Assembly (NCBI GenBank): GCA_946894095.1
Contig: OX335655.1
Location: forward strand, 18,910,001 to 18,974,000
Length of the DNA: 64,000 bases
Source of the DNA: Incurvaria masculella
Taxonomy: Eukaryota > Arthropoda > Insecta > Lepidoptera > Incurvariidae
Reading direction: 5' to 3'
This document shows, piece by piece, positions 60,201-64,000 of the stretch. Within the stretch, counting starts at the first letter, position 1; every line of letters begins with the position of its first letter. The translations under genes and the position numbers were made by a program. A model generated the notes under the pieces. The model was not told where the DNA came from. It did no database searches and was given only the letters and a program-made list of their open reading frames with translations.

Positions 60201-62435
60201 TGTCAACGACAAAAATAACGTTCAAAACAATATTAAGATCAAAATACTAGAAAAGAGAATCATGCCATAAAATAAGTTTGGAGGTTCATGTACCTTTTGT
60301 TTTACCCTTAATCCTATAGAACTAGTGCTAATAAGATACATATAAACTCATCCACACACCCTCCTTCACCCGGGGACGCATCATAAAGTCCAAAAAGCAC
60401 AAGGTCCAGAACCCATACCGTCCAAAATACTTACGAATACGAATATTTTTGATTCGGTTAGGTTAGGTTAGGTTAGGTTAGATTAGGAAAGGTTAGGTTA
60501 GGTTAGGTTAGGTTAGGTTAGGTTATAATATTTGCATTTATAAATATATGCAAAAATACATACTTTTGGATGTTCTGGGTTTTGGACCTTATGCTTTTTG
60601 GACTTTATGAAGGCGACCCCTTCACCCAATCTCATCAACACGCACACACACACCCTCTCATCCTCTTTCACCTACACTTATACGCATACACACCCTTGCA
60701 TACACTACTCACACGCACCCTATACCCTTACTCCCCCGCAAATTAGTATTAGATCAAATGCACAAAGATTAAATAACACGAACTGTAAAATACCTACAAA
60801 ACATTATAATAATTAAGTGGAAATCTACAATTGGCTTGTATTTTAGTATAAGATTTTTTGTTAACATGTCTGTCAATATAAGCTGTTGATTTCCTAAATA
60901 AATAAATAAATAATAAATAAATATCAATTCGATGGTTTATTGCGTGTATAAAAGCTTGACAAAAATCTTAATCGAAAAACAAATTGTTATTGTCGTTTTG
61001 CATGGGACTGAATTACATTCAAAAACCATCTAGTCCAATGTAGCTGTAATCATAAAGGGACGGTCCTGGCATGGTACCTAATTTCTTCGGGAATGTGATG
61101 TGTTGGGCTAATATGATGACGGTGGGTGTGGTATTAGTTACTGGCATCCATGTCCAGATATATAAAAACCGGCCAAGTGCGAGCTGGACTCGTACACGAA
61201 GGGTTCCGTACCATCGTACAAGATTTAACACAAAAAAATATTTTTTTTTTATGGGGGCCCTCTTTATTTTTAATTTTTTTATGTAACCTATTTGTTGTTA
61301 TAGCGGAAAAATAAATACACACTCTGTAAAAAATTCAGCTGGCTACCTATTACGGTTCTTGAGATATAGCTCTGCGACAGACGGACGGACGGACAGCGGA
61401 GGCTTAGTAATAGGGTTCCGTTTCACCCTTTGGGTACGGAACCCTAAAAAATAAGACAAGCTTACCTTGGTTAAATGGCACGCTTTGCTGTGTCTGTCCG
61501 AGCGGAGCGGGGCTCGACTGTGCGGTAGCGAAGCCAGACGACGGTGAAGCGAACAGGCCAGATGGAGGTTGGCTCTGAGTAGCCGTTTCAACCTAGGGAT
61601 AAGAGGACTCGACCGTTCAAGAGGCAAACAATTCAGGAGGAAACAAGACAATCGGAAAAGGTATAAGTATAACTGTTTACAAAAAGTGGCACCGGGGGAA
61701 GCTACTACATATTTTTCGATTTCATATTAAAAGTTATGTAAAGAAAAGCACTTCATAACCAACAGAGTGGTTGACGATTGGAACCAACTTCCAGAGGACA
61801 TTATCAGTGCAAACAACACTAATCAATTTAAGAATCGTTTGGACGCTTATCTAAGTAAATACATTTTTAAAATAAGTAACTAAGTGAACTGAAACCGATT
61901 AAGTGAAAAAAAAAGTTAATATATCAATGAACTATATACTCGATTTAGACACATCAGCCTAGGCTGCCCGTCTAACATAAAATAAATAAACAAATAAATA
62001 AATAAAAAATAATGTATGTATTAAGAAACATATAAAAGTGGCGGCCTGGCGAATCCATTTCAAAAGGCTCTCGTCCACTCGCCAATGATAGTGATGGAGC
62101 GGATGACGTTTGGATGGATGTTTGCCTAATATCATGATGGTGGATTTGGTATAAGCCATCCATTTCAGTTTTATAAAAAAAACTACTCCATACCTAAAAC
62201 AGTAAGTCAGCGGTAGGGTTAGGAAACCTTCCTAACCTGGGTTCCCAACCATAAAATGAAGCACATTCTGAAAATCTACAAATATGCGTGCAACGTCGAG
62301 GAGGGGACGCGAGCGGCGTTCGGTGCTCTCCGGACGTTGGTAAGCTGCCAAGAGGTACTCACTGGCGGGGCGGCGGCAGGGGGCACGGGCGCGGCGGCGG
62401 GCGGGCGCGGCGCCTCCGCTGTCTCCAGGGCCTCT
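30244..62435 (-). CDS. Nup214: Nuclear pore protein Nup214, C-terminal 23 exons (5' part outside window)
   Basis: Twenty-three exons, all phase-compatible, encode about 1,375 residues. Order: Pro-rich/FG-poor linker; coiled-coil exons (57080, 55992, 52385, 51678, 49811, 48187); then Ser/Thr-rich FG repeats from 46394 down to the stop at 30244. Alignment by eye to human NUP214: the coiled coil VEPACARSLESVRRRLQAVQ fits LDPKSEAQLQEIRRLHQ, KLEALRDMLVNHKTTRVKP fits QAQLRNFLAKRKTPPVR, and the end NTLSFGNLAQQ...SFSGWRG fits APTFGSLSQQ...GFGGWRS. Nup214 pairs with Nup88 through its coiled coils on the cytoplasmic face of the pore and uses FG repeats to bind CRM1 and other transport receptors (family knowledge). 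The beta-propeller that binds the DDX19 helicase must lie right of the window. Introns are loaded with SINEs, MITEs and LINEs. Exons: 62363-62435, 61466-61592, 58826-58899, 57080-57271, 55992-56158, 52385-52546, 51678-51848, 49811-49991, 48187-48298, 46083-46394, 45204-45407, 44254-44823, 43425-43496, 42608-42712, 42173-42262, 40208-40852, 39792-39906, 36404-36567, 34837-35001, 34562-34622, 33294-33508, 32202-32322, 30244-30274. Confidence 0.93.
30925..31840. mobile_element. Long-TIR MITE split by a SINE
   Basis: Left part 30925-31045 (GGTCACGACATTTTTGGTTA) and right part 31435-31840 (ending GTCGCGAACTCCTGG) match 24485-25130 and 33691-34250. A 5S SINE interrupts it. Confidence 0.78.
31048..31433 (-). 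mobile_element. 5S-headed SINE, full length
   Basis: T tract, common body, 5S block and head GCCACTGGGCCACTGAGGCT; nested in the long-TIR MITE in the last Nup214 intron. Confidence 0.85.
32202..32322 (-). CDS. Nup214: Nup214 visible exon 22
   Basis: FGAPMQQSSTFENLAGQNTL then SFGNLAQQSPPQHQPPAFN, the conserved SFGxLAxQ...FGxLxQQ block; donor AACAC/GTCAGT. Confidence 0.92.
32565..32862 (+). mobile_element. 5S-headed SINE, 3'-truncated
   Basis: Head and 5S block intact (GGCGATCGCTCTCCGAAG); stops at GGAAGCTCCTGGCATGGCAC without tail. Confidence 0.82.
33194..33285 (+). mobile_element. SINE 3'-tail fragment at a Nup214 splice donor
   Basis: ACCTAGTCCCCATGTGGTGT to GGCATTAGCCGTCCATGTCC and an A tract ending 8 bases from exon 21. 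Confidence 0.8.
33294..33508 (-). CDS. Nup214: Nup214 visible exon 21
   Basis: FGSPGGGGFASAFSGAGGGG to GFGAAPVFGGGAFGSTSPSK, then IFGGGSP, close to the human GGFGAAPVFG...GGKVFGEG block. The donor CCCG/GTCTGT is weak and followed within 8 bases by a SINE A tail read as poly(T). Confidence 0.9.
33691..34250. mobile_element. Long-TIR MITE, intact
   Basis: CCGGGAGGTCACGACATTTT to TTTTGTCGCGACCTCCTAGT; about 120-base inverted termini, AT-rich centre, no coding. Confidence 0.82.
34326..34500. mobile_element. Two SINE tail fragments in opposite orientation
   Basis: TGCAACCTGACATGGATGGC ... GTTATGATATTAG then GGGAATGCAGTGTGTTGGAC ... CCAGCCATCCATTTCC. Confidence 0.6.
34562..34622 (-). CDS. Nup214: Nup214 visible exon 20
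   Basis: PAFGGGAVFGSKPVFGQST; acceptor CATTTTCAG, donor CTGG/GTGAGT; 61 bases. Confidence 0.87.
34648..34703. mobile_element. 3' end fragment of the GGTGGCCC MITE
   Basis: ACCGTGCCCGCGATTGAGTT ... GAAGGGCCACCTCAAG matches the right end of 41183-41713; 26 bases from Nup214 exon 20. Confidence 0.65.
34837..35001 (-). CDS. Nup214: Nup214 visible exon 19
   Basis: SPSQTTQASSIFGGGGGFSS to ASIFGTPETLKPASVFGSPQ; acceptor GCTTCAG, donor GAACG/GTTCGT (weak, chosen by phase). Confidence 0.88.
35043..35765 (+). mobile_element. 5'-truncated LINE, pol C-terminus and tail
   Basis: The plus strand at 35052-35447 encodes VERAQQAVLRVMQKKPSRYP, LLTVRQLFISSIL and FKQQVNGWLLAQNYEQTENL to a stop, typical of the end of non-LTR pol proteins. 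Its 3' UTR ends in (TTTGA)n. Confidence 0.75.
35822..35975 (+). mobile_element. LINE 3'-tail fragment
   Basis: Nearly identical to 16310-16522, ending AATAAATAAATTC. Confidence 0.65.
36404..36567 (-). CDS. Nup214: Nup214 visible exon 18
   Basis: SGGSVFGGGMFGAKPAFAAP to SVFGGGAFGQQPAAVFGAPS; acceptor CCGTCCGCAG, donor GATCCG/GTGAGT. Confidence 0.92.
36745..37871 (-). mobile_element. 5'-truncated non-LTR retrotransposon
   Basis: The minus strand at 37107-37871 encodes 254 residues without a stop: NDKFEANNLMLNVNKTNVVN, FLGIKIDKTLNWEQQIDKVA, then FHSVMKYGVMFWGTA and RLAKVSKSFLINSVRFYNKL. This is the region after the YADD core of an RT. It ends in TTTATT-rich tail sequence. The 5' end abuts a perfect palindrome. 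Confidence 0.82.
37859..37905. repeat. Perfect palindrome at a LINE 5' junction
   Basis: ATCATTTATCACGTCAACGTA and its exact complement around TCCT-like 3-base spacer; the left arm is the LINE coding end. Confidence 0.75.
38038..38318. mobile_element. Fold-back element with TTAGG repeats in the loop
   Basis: Arms 38038-38143 and 38213-38318 are exact complements over about 105 bases (TAACCGACTTCAAAGAAAAA...). The loop carries five AGGTT units at about 38153-38178. The GAAGTCGGTTA end motif recurs at 38686 and 58729. Confidence 0.85.
38319..38700 (+). mobile_element. Repeat with GAAGTCGGTTAAAAA 3' end
   Basis: CCAATCGG-containing AT-rich sequence with long A runs ending CATACAGACAAATTGATAAC and CTCCTCCTTTTTTTGAAGTC. 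The same end occurs at 58690-58745. Confidence 0.6.
38701..39791. other. Nup214 intron, no recognised element
   Basis: AT-rich intron between visible exons 17 and 18 apart from the elements listed. Nothing else could be supported. Confidence 0.35.
39792..39906 (-). CDS. Nup214: Nup214 visible exon 17
   Basis: QPSQSVFASSDPSSLFGAVS then TTNASPASPGNIFAN; acceptor GTCCTCAG, donor AATAG/GTACGT. Confidence 0.87.
40208..40852 (-). CDS. Nup214: Nup214 visible exon 16 (FG tandem repeats)
   Basis: About twelve units of 13-14 residues of the form TTVSSVFGATTPVV, i.e. a 42-base coding minisatellite, preceded by GSIFGVPASSS and followed by GNIFGSQQFGKPAG. Symmetric 1-1. Confidence 0.92.
41183..41713. 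mobile_element. TTAA-flanked MITE (GGTGGCCC family), intact
   Basis: TTAA at 41179-41182 and 41714-41717. Ends GGTGGCCCATCCCGC and GGTTGGGCCACC; 531 bases without coding. It is the uninterrupted reference for 6815-8232. Confidence 0.85.
42173..42262 (-). CDS. Nup214: Nup214 visible exon 15
   Basis: TPNANGVAPSPVSAAASLFA and SPNAAVPVT; acceptor CTTTACAG, donor CACAA/GTGAGT. Symmetric 1-1. Confidence 0.87.
42608..42712 (-). CDS. Nup214: Nup214 visible exon 14
   Basis: TSSIFGSPTPPVATPPSSAA then VSPFGVAKKSVVDQ; symmetric 1-1. A LINE fragment starts a few bases beyond the acceptor. Confidence 0.87.
42717..43112 (+). mobile_element. R1-like LINE 3' end
   Basis: Plus strand encodes LRTMVGTMTGHCSLNKHLHN, PLCRGCMETTETTAHVLLEC and MLDFWDELGWLT then a stop: the end of an RNase H/zinc-knuckle-like pol C-terminus. 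The tail ends in (ACTA)n. Confidence 0.78.
43425..43496 (-). CDS. Nup214: Nup214 visible exon 13
   Basis: TQSSKDSAPTSAASVFASPP; acceptor ATTTCCTTCCAG, donor TCAG/GTGAAT. Symmetric 1-1, 72 bases. Confidence 0.85.
43925..44132 (+). mobile_element. LINE pol C-terminus and tail
   Basis: Encodes HFLSNRAVVMWNKLLEDVVE and TTNSFKNRLDKHLKTLN-stop, a classic LINE pol ending, then an AATAAATAAA tail. Confidence 0.75.
44254..44823 (-). CDS. Nup214: Nup214 visible exon 12
   Basis: TPFGGSTFSAFAPKPSVATS, KPFAFFSNQAK, a Lys/Glu/Ser-rich spacer, KPFSFLSADAK and GSIFGGSSG; the first FG-type repeats. Symmetric 1-1. Confidence 0.92.
44990..45182. mobile_element. GGTGGCCC MITE internal fragment
   Basis: Inverted relative to 41300-41560 (AAGTAAACCACGACCGCTGT, AATAAGCTATGTCTGATGAC). 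It ends 21 bases from Nup214 exon 11. Confidence 0.65.
45204..45407 (-). CDS. Nup214: Nup214 visible exon 11
   Basis: PKFEIKPSTTADIAPPKPTT and QNKSNQQLRNDPNMFMGQ; acceptor CATTTTAG, donor GCCG/GTAAGT. Symmetric 1-1. Confidence 0.87.
46083..46394 (-). CDS. Nup214: Nup214 visible exon 10
   Basis: Pro-rich stretch KPTPKPAPLQNLEPINRN, then VTITASNIASVARNLFANNE. Symmetric phase 1-1. Confidence 0.87.
46449..46842 (-). mobile_element. 5S-headed SINE, full length
   Basis: T tract at 46449, common body, 5S block and A-box-like head; 55 bases from Nup214 exon 10. Confidence 0.85.
46870..47413. mobile_element. GGTGGCCC MITE, diverged copy
   Basis: GGTGGGCCTTCCCGCTCGAC to AAAAGGGCCACC; flanks ATAA/TAAT no longer intact TTAA. 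Confidence 0.75.
47941..48114 (+). mobile_element. CCGGCCAAGTGCGAGT element, 3' part
   Basis: Only the right half: TTGTTGTTATAGCGG, a long (ACGG)n tract to about 48055 and GGGTTCCGTGGGCACCC...GAACCCTAAAA. Confidence 0.72.
48187..48298 (-). CDS. Nup214: Nup214 visible exon 9
   Basis: MERHLASMAAAHERLQRESR, a highly charged helix ending HREQAEGAR; acceptor TTGGTCGGCAG, donor GCGCG/GTAATC. Confidence 0.82.
48596..48744 (+). mobile_element. SINE with large internal deletion
   Basis: CATGCACCACGTTCTTTCTC head-side sequence joined to TTTTCCATCCAAGTTCATGA and CATCCATGTCTGGTTACATA with an A tail. Confidence 0.65.
48745..49488. other. Nup214 intron, little recognised
   Basis: Contains a short inverted repeat about GGTGGCAGGTAGAGATATTC (49035) and its complement near 49110-49138, with AACGTCGGAGAATATCTCTA in the right arm. 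No genes. Confidence 0.4.
49489..49730 (+). mobile_element. LINE 3'-end fragment
   Basis: Encodes SAIWNRLPAEVFPPKYKLGS then FKQG before decay; tail GTGCGCCATATGCCGCAATT and A tract. Related to 25306 and 57352 copies. Confidence 0.7.
49811..49991 (-). CDS. Nup214: Nup214 visible exon 8
   Basis: DPLSALSRGVLAMRLERGAA, a Gly/Ala-rich loop, then KLSAHKLEALRDMLVNHKTT, aligned with human KQAQLRNFLAKRKT. Confidence 0.9.
50395..50815. repeat. Dispersed element shared with 28305-29030
   Basis: Same block order without the SINE, giving the uninterrupted form. Confidence 0.65.
50816..51677. other. Nup214 intron with short internal direct repeats
   Basis: CTTTAAAATGG...TTTAGTCTTCAAAA-type blocks repeat two to three times between about 51290 and 51600. 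No genes. Confidence 0.4.
51678..51848 (-). CDS. Nup214: Nup214 visible exon 7 (coiled coil)
   Basis: EYMATPALDAVYQPLVKQQE then ILTRQQAAVRALRAALQD, matching the human [20 protein letters not shown] region. The donor GACAA/GTTGGT was chosen by phase. Confidence 0.88.
51922..51951. mobile_element. End fragment of the GGTGGCCC MITE
   Basis: GAGTTGAGCGGGATGGCCCACC then TTAA, the complement of the left end of 41183. Confidence 0.6.
52385..52546 (-). CDS. Nup214: Nup214 visible exon 6 (coiled coil, NAGNAG acceptor)
   Basis: VEPACARSLESVRRRLQAVQ, then AALLQAERIVHHKWGEVYAR. The 5' edge GGCAGCAG allows starts at 52546 or 52543, both in frame, differing by one residue. Confidence 0.9.
53505..53705. 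repeat. Second tRNA-like module
   Basis: Minus strand 53565-53635: AGCCGGTGGCGAAATTGTTA, GACGCAATAC and T arm CCGG-TTCAAGT-CCAG. The flanks (TGTGTCCTTGCTTGACG, CACAGTGATTAAGATAATAT) match the loop and arm edges of 8531-8912. Confidence 0.65.
53832..55372 (+). mobile_element. Jockey-type LINE with uninterrupted RT, 5' truncated
   Basis: Plus-strand open frame to the stop at 55240-55242 (about 469 codons). RT landmarks in order: KKAPGFDLITSKLLKELP, SSYRPISLLPILSKLFEKIL, AAFLDIQQAFDKVWHKGLL, GVPQGSVLGPLLYSLFTADF and the catalytic TFADDVALLAS, then the thumb (KVSVKYLGMHLDRRLIWREH). No endonuclease or ORF1 is present, so it is a dead-on-arrival insertion. The 3' UTR ends in an A tract at 55358-55372. 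It lies antisense in a Nup214 intron. Lack of stops suggests recent insertion. Confidence 0.9.
55375..55440 (-). mobile_element. LINE 3'-tail fragment
   Basis: Complement of the tail at 61940-61985: TTTATTTTAGACAGGCAGCC, AAGCTGATATGTCTAAATC. Confidence 0.55.
55488..55690. mobile_element. Fold-back element with decayed TTAGG core, 9-bp TSD
   Basis: Ends GGTCGCCTTGATAAAGTCCA and GGACTTTATGATGCGTCCTC. Flanks TTTGGTAAG (55479-55487) and TTTGGTAAC (55691-55699). The loop contains CTAATCTAATCTAATCTAAC then GTAACCTAACCC, decayed telomeric repeats. Confidence 0.78.
55992..56158 (-). CDS. Nup214: Nup214 visible exon 5 (coiled coil)
   Basis: LNMGEARALSERLRETSAAS to KLDVVKTCALLADARSEPG, heptad-rich; donor CCCGG/GTACGT. 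It aligns with the human segment before LDPKSEAQ. Confidence 0.9.
56200..56578. mobile_element. MITE with about 45-base inverted ends
   Basis: GGAGGTATGACATTGAGCC ... CCGCTGTCTCCAAT on the left, complement of GGAGACAGCGGGTCC ... TGTCATATCACCTCCC on the right. Starts 40 bases from Nup214 exon 5. Confidence 0.7.
57080..57271 (-). CDS. Nup214: Nup214 visible exon 4 (coiled coil starts)
   Basis: APRSQPPAESPPPGK then a helix ELRAASARASEEMTSVLVEL continuing NGFQAELHEFLRRARDVDMQ; 64 whole codons, phase 0 at both ends. Confidence 0.87.
57352..57560 (-). mobile_element. LINE 3'-end fragment
   Basis: TTTTTTTATGTTAATCGCTC to GGTTGAAGGACCAAACGTTG; inverted relative to 49489-49730. Confidence 0.65.
57561..58261. 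other. Nup214 intron, partly LINE-like
   Basis: At 57735-57850, AATAATAATAACGTTTATTG and following sequence looks like an inverted LINE tail. The remainder has no supported gene. Confidence 0.4.
58262..58680 (+). mobile_element. tRNA-headed SINE, full length
   Basis: The head GTGGTCTAGGGGCTAGAGGA and GGTCTGGGTTCAAATCCTCG gives clear A and B boxes. The common body follows, tail TTAGCCATCTATGTCAGGTT and a long A tract. Confidence 0.87.
58826..58899 (-). CDS. Nup214: Nup214 visible exon 3
   Basis: EPKPPPDLVPQPQSKPQPAV linker; acceptor TGGTATTCAG, donor GCCGCG/GTAAGT. Confidence 0.83.
59600..60930 (+). mobile_element. LINE (pol C-terminus, one stop) with a fold-back insertion
   Basis: 59744-59977 encodes FFAYVRSVLEYGSSIWSTQY, then a TAA, and 59999-60250 continues AFLYDLVNSGVDCPELVGEI to PLSTTKITFKTILRSKY. 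The 3' UTR is interrupted at 60372-60618 and ends (AAATA)n near 60900. Related to the LINE at 7205-8072. Confidence 0.78.
60372..60618. mobile_element. Fold-back element with (TTAGG)n core and 9-bp TSD
   Basis: Target duplication CCTTCACCC at 60363-60371 and 60619-60627. Arms GACGCATCATAAAGTCCAAA and TTTGGACTTTATGAAGGCG are inverted over about 60 bases. The loop has five and seven GGTTA units (60456-60480, 60491-60525). Confidence 0.87.
61028..61164 (+). mobile_element. SINE 3' body fragment
   Basis: TCCAATGTAGCTGTAATCAT to GGCATCCATGTCCAG; its A tail hosts a CCGGCCAAGTGCGAGT element. Confidence 0.72.
61167..61451 (+). mobile_element. CCGGCCAAGTGCGAGT element
   Basis: Complete copy, GACGGACGGACGGACAG core and end GGGTACGGAACCCTAAAAA; its end lies 15 bases from the donor of Nup214 visible exon 2. 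Confidence 0.78.
61466..61592 (-). CDS. Nup214: Nup214 visible exon 2
   Basis: VETATQSQPPSGLFASPSSG onward, a Ser/Pro/Gln linker; acceptor TTATCCCTAG, donor AACCAAG/GTAAGC. Confidence 0.85.
61730..62010 (+). mobile_element. LINE pol C-terminus and tail
   Basis: Encodes KHFITNRVVDDWNQLPEDII and TNQFKNRLDAYLSKY, then a tail with TTTAGACACATCAGCC and (AAATA)n. Confidence 0.72.
62100..62181 (+). mobile_element. SINE tail fragment
   Basis: CCTAATATCATGATGGTGGA to AAGCCATCCATTTCAG and an A tract. Confidence 0.55.
62363..62435 (-). CDS. Nup214: Nup214 first visible exon
   Basis: Pro/Ala-rich linker EALETAEAPRPPAAAPVPPA; acceptor CAATTTCAG, donor CGCCA/GTGAGT, ends in phase 0. Confidence 0.8.
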
Positions 62436-62502
62436 CTGAAATTGTAAATGGCCATTAGCGGTATGATTATTTCGCGCTAAGCTACAAGGCATGGCTTTTA
62501 CC

Positions 62503-62695
62503 TTTTTTTTATGCAACTTGACAGCGATGACTAATTACCACACAACTACCGTTATGATATTAGTCCAATACAACACATTCCCGAAGAAATTTGGTGCCAT
62601 GCCAGGACCTTCCCTGTATGAGCATGGCTGCATTGAACTGGATGGAAAACATGGACAATTTTTTCATTGCCGCTTCGACCATCTTTTCATCCTTT
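62503..62695 (-). mobile_element. tRNA-type SINE, head missing
   Basis: T tract, TGCAACTTGACAGCGATGAC and the body as far as CATTGCCGCTTCGACCATCT. Confidence 0.7.
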
Positions 62696-63691
62696 TACTT
62701 TTCCCTAATATAAGAAAACTCTTATTGATGAACAGTTCCAGTCTAGTGAACGAGCAGGCGAAGCTTTCAAATCGGCGATTTTTAGTACTCTTACTTTGGA
62801 GTGGAATAATTATTTGGAGTTGAGAAAACTGATATATTGAAAAGCACTAAAATGTAAAAAAGGTTCTAGTTGTTTCGTACTCATAGACTTGATAAGATAT
62901 GAAGTAAAATACCAAATATTTTACAATCTGTCACATACCAAGACATTCAGTAAACGATTTGTCTTAAGAGGTTGTCTTGCCAGGTATGCGTAAGTGAAAC
63001 CATATTTGATTATTTTTAAAAATAAATACTACTTATTTAGGAATTTGAAAAAGATGATGAGATGTATTGATGATCTAGCGATATTTGAAACCGATAACGG
63101 TAAACTACTGACGCTCATATTTTATGTTCAAACTCTTTTTATGAATGTTTATGAATATTTGCCTAATTTGAGAACACAAAGCACCAGATACCTACAGTTT
63201 CATCTTTAAATTATGGGTACACCATCAATCTACATATTTACTTGTCGGAACATAAAGTAGTGTTTGATTGTTTATCGTTGATCCTGCAAAGTATCGCCAT
63301 CTATCGGCAGAGTTGGAAACGTCAAGTAAGTTTTCTACTTGGGTGAGGTCGTTACAGGGGTTGGCGAAACAGCCACTAAGGACGCTGTTAGTACCATAGA
63401 CCTAGCATGAGCGAGCAGCGCGCTACATCCTATTTCTATGGTTAGTACATGCCTCGATTTTAGGGTTAGAGTAGAGGACACTTTGGTTTGAGTCTCGGTT
63501 TGAGTGGTCGGTGGGGGTGCCACACTGTAACGAACTCGCCGCGTTTACCAATTGAATCCGCTAAAATCAATGTAATCCTTTGTTGGACTGAGTTATTACC
63601 GATTGTAAGTGAATAATAAACCAATAGAGATCACATCCTGACTATTAATTCGGGTTTCACATCATATCGGACCACTCTTATAGCCAGCCCC
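62696..63691. other. Nup214 intron or upstream exon region, nothing supported
   Basis: AT-rich; no exon with good splice sites and homology was found. The next Nup214 exon must end in phase 2. Confidence 0.4.
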
Positions 63692-64000
63692 CTTTTTTTT
63701 TATGTGACTGGAGATGGATGGCTAATACCACACCTTCTGTCATGGTATTAGCCCAACACACCACATGGGAACTAGGTGCCATGCCAGGACCTTCCTTATA
63801 TTGCACGGCTACATTGAACATGATGGAAAACACGGAAAATTTTCATTGCCGCTTCGACAATCGTTCATCCAATGTGATGGTACCAACCCGGCCGGGATAA
63901 ACCCTACCACCTAGTAAGGAAGGGGACCTACAGCTTAACGTGGAATCCGAACCACGGCCGGCCTCTCTCAACGGTCGAATGGTCACCCATCCAAGACCAG
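63692..64000 (-). mobile_element. 5S-headed SINE cut by the window edge
   Basis: T tract at 63692, common body, and the 5S block GGTCACCCATCCAAGACC running off the end. Confidence 0.83.

Noticed and set aside
60456..60525. True telomere or chromosome-fusion scar
   Set aside because: The TTAGG tract is inside a fold-back element flanked by a 9-bp target duplication within a LINE tail.
2614..63900. Recurrent 60-75-residue open frames containing MANTTPSVMVLAQHTTW
   Set aside because: Each is a translation of the SINE body; frames break between copies, so this is not a protein family.

Overview
The window is eukaryotic nuclear DNA, almost certainly from a moth or butterfly (Lepidoptera). This is inferred from short GC-rich exons in AT-rich, transposon-packed introns, insect-type (TTAGG)n tracts, and dispersed repeats of a kind I associate with lepidopteran genomes. 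There are no operons; all genes are spliced. I rebuilt exons by requiring acceptor AG, donor GT and matching reading-frame phase at every junction.

Layout: (1) 664-3461, plus strand: the last three coding exons of a gene I do not recognise. (2) 4201-10851, minus strand: a complete four-exon TM2D1 homologue (198 residues; signal peptide, Cys-rich ectodomain, TM2 domain with DRF motif), convergent with gene 1. (3) 10852-17895: intergenic, filled with SINEs, a hAT-type MITE with 8-bp target duplication and a large inverted duplication. (4) 17896-26454, plus strand: a complete six-exon short-chain dehydrogenase (318 residues; TGxxxGxG, NNAG, S-Y-K) of the BDH1/retinol dehydrogenase type. Its introns carry decayed or partial copies of three of its own exons. 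(5) 26455-30243: intergenic repeats. (6) 30244-62435, minus strand: 23 consecutive coding exons giving the C-terminal ~1,375 residues of nucleoporin Nup214: proline-rich linker, coiled coils, then FG repeats ending at a 31-nt terminal exon. The N-terminal beta-propeller lies beyond the right edge.

Most of the rest is mobile DNA. Over 20 SINE copies share one 3' body but carry either a tRNA-type head or a head made from a tRNA-like A box plus the internal promoter of 5S rRNA. Several unrelated TTAA-flanked MITEs, fold-back elements (three with telomeric TTAGG motifs in the loop, two tRNA-like modules), a recurrent CCGGCCAAGTGCGAGT element with hairpins at both ends, a long-TIR MITE, and LINE fragments including one uninterrupted jockey-type reverse transcriptase are also present.

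The three identified genes have unrelated housekeeping-type roles (endosomal/ER TM2 protein, SDR oxidoreductase, nuclear pore) and I see no common pathway. The most unusual features are the repeated duplication of SDR exon edges, the 5S/tRNA head exchange in SINEs, TTAGG-bearing fold-back elements with 9-bp target duplications, and a MITE whose end forms the 3' splice-site region of TM2D1.
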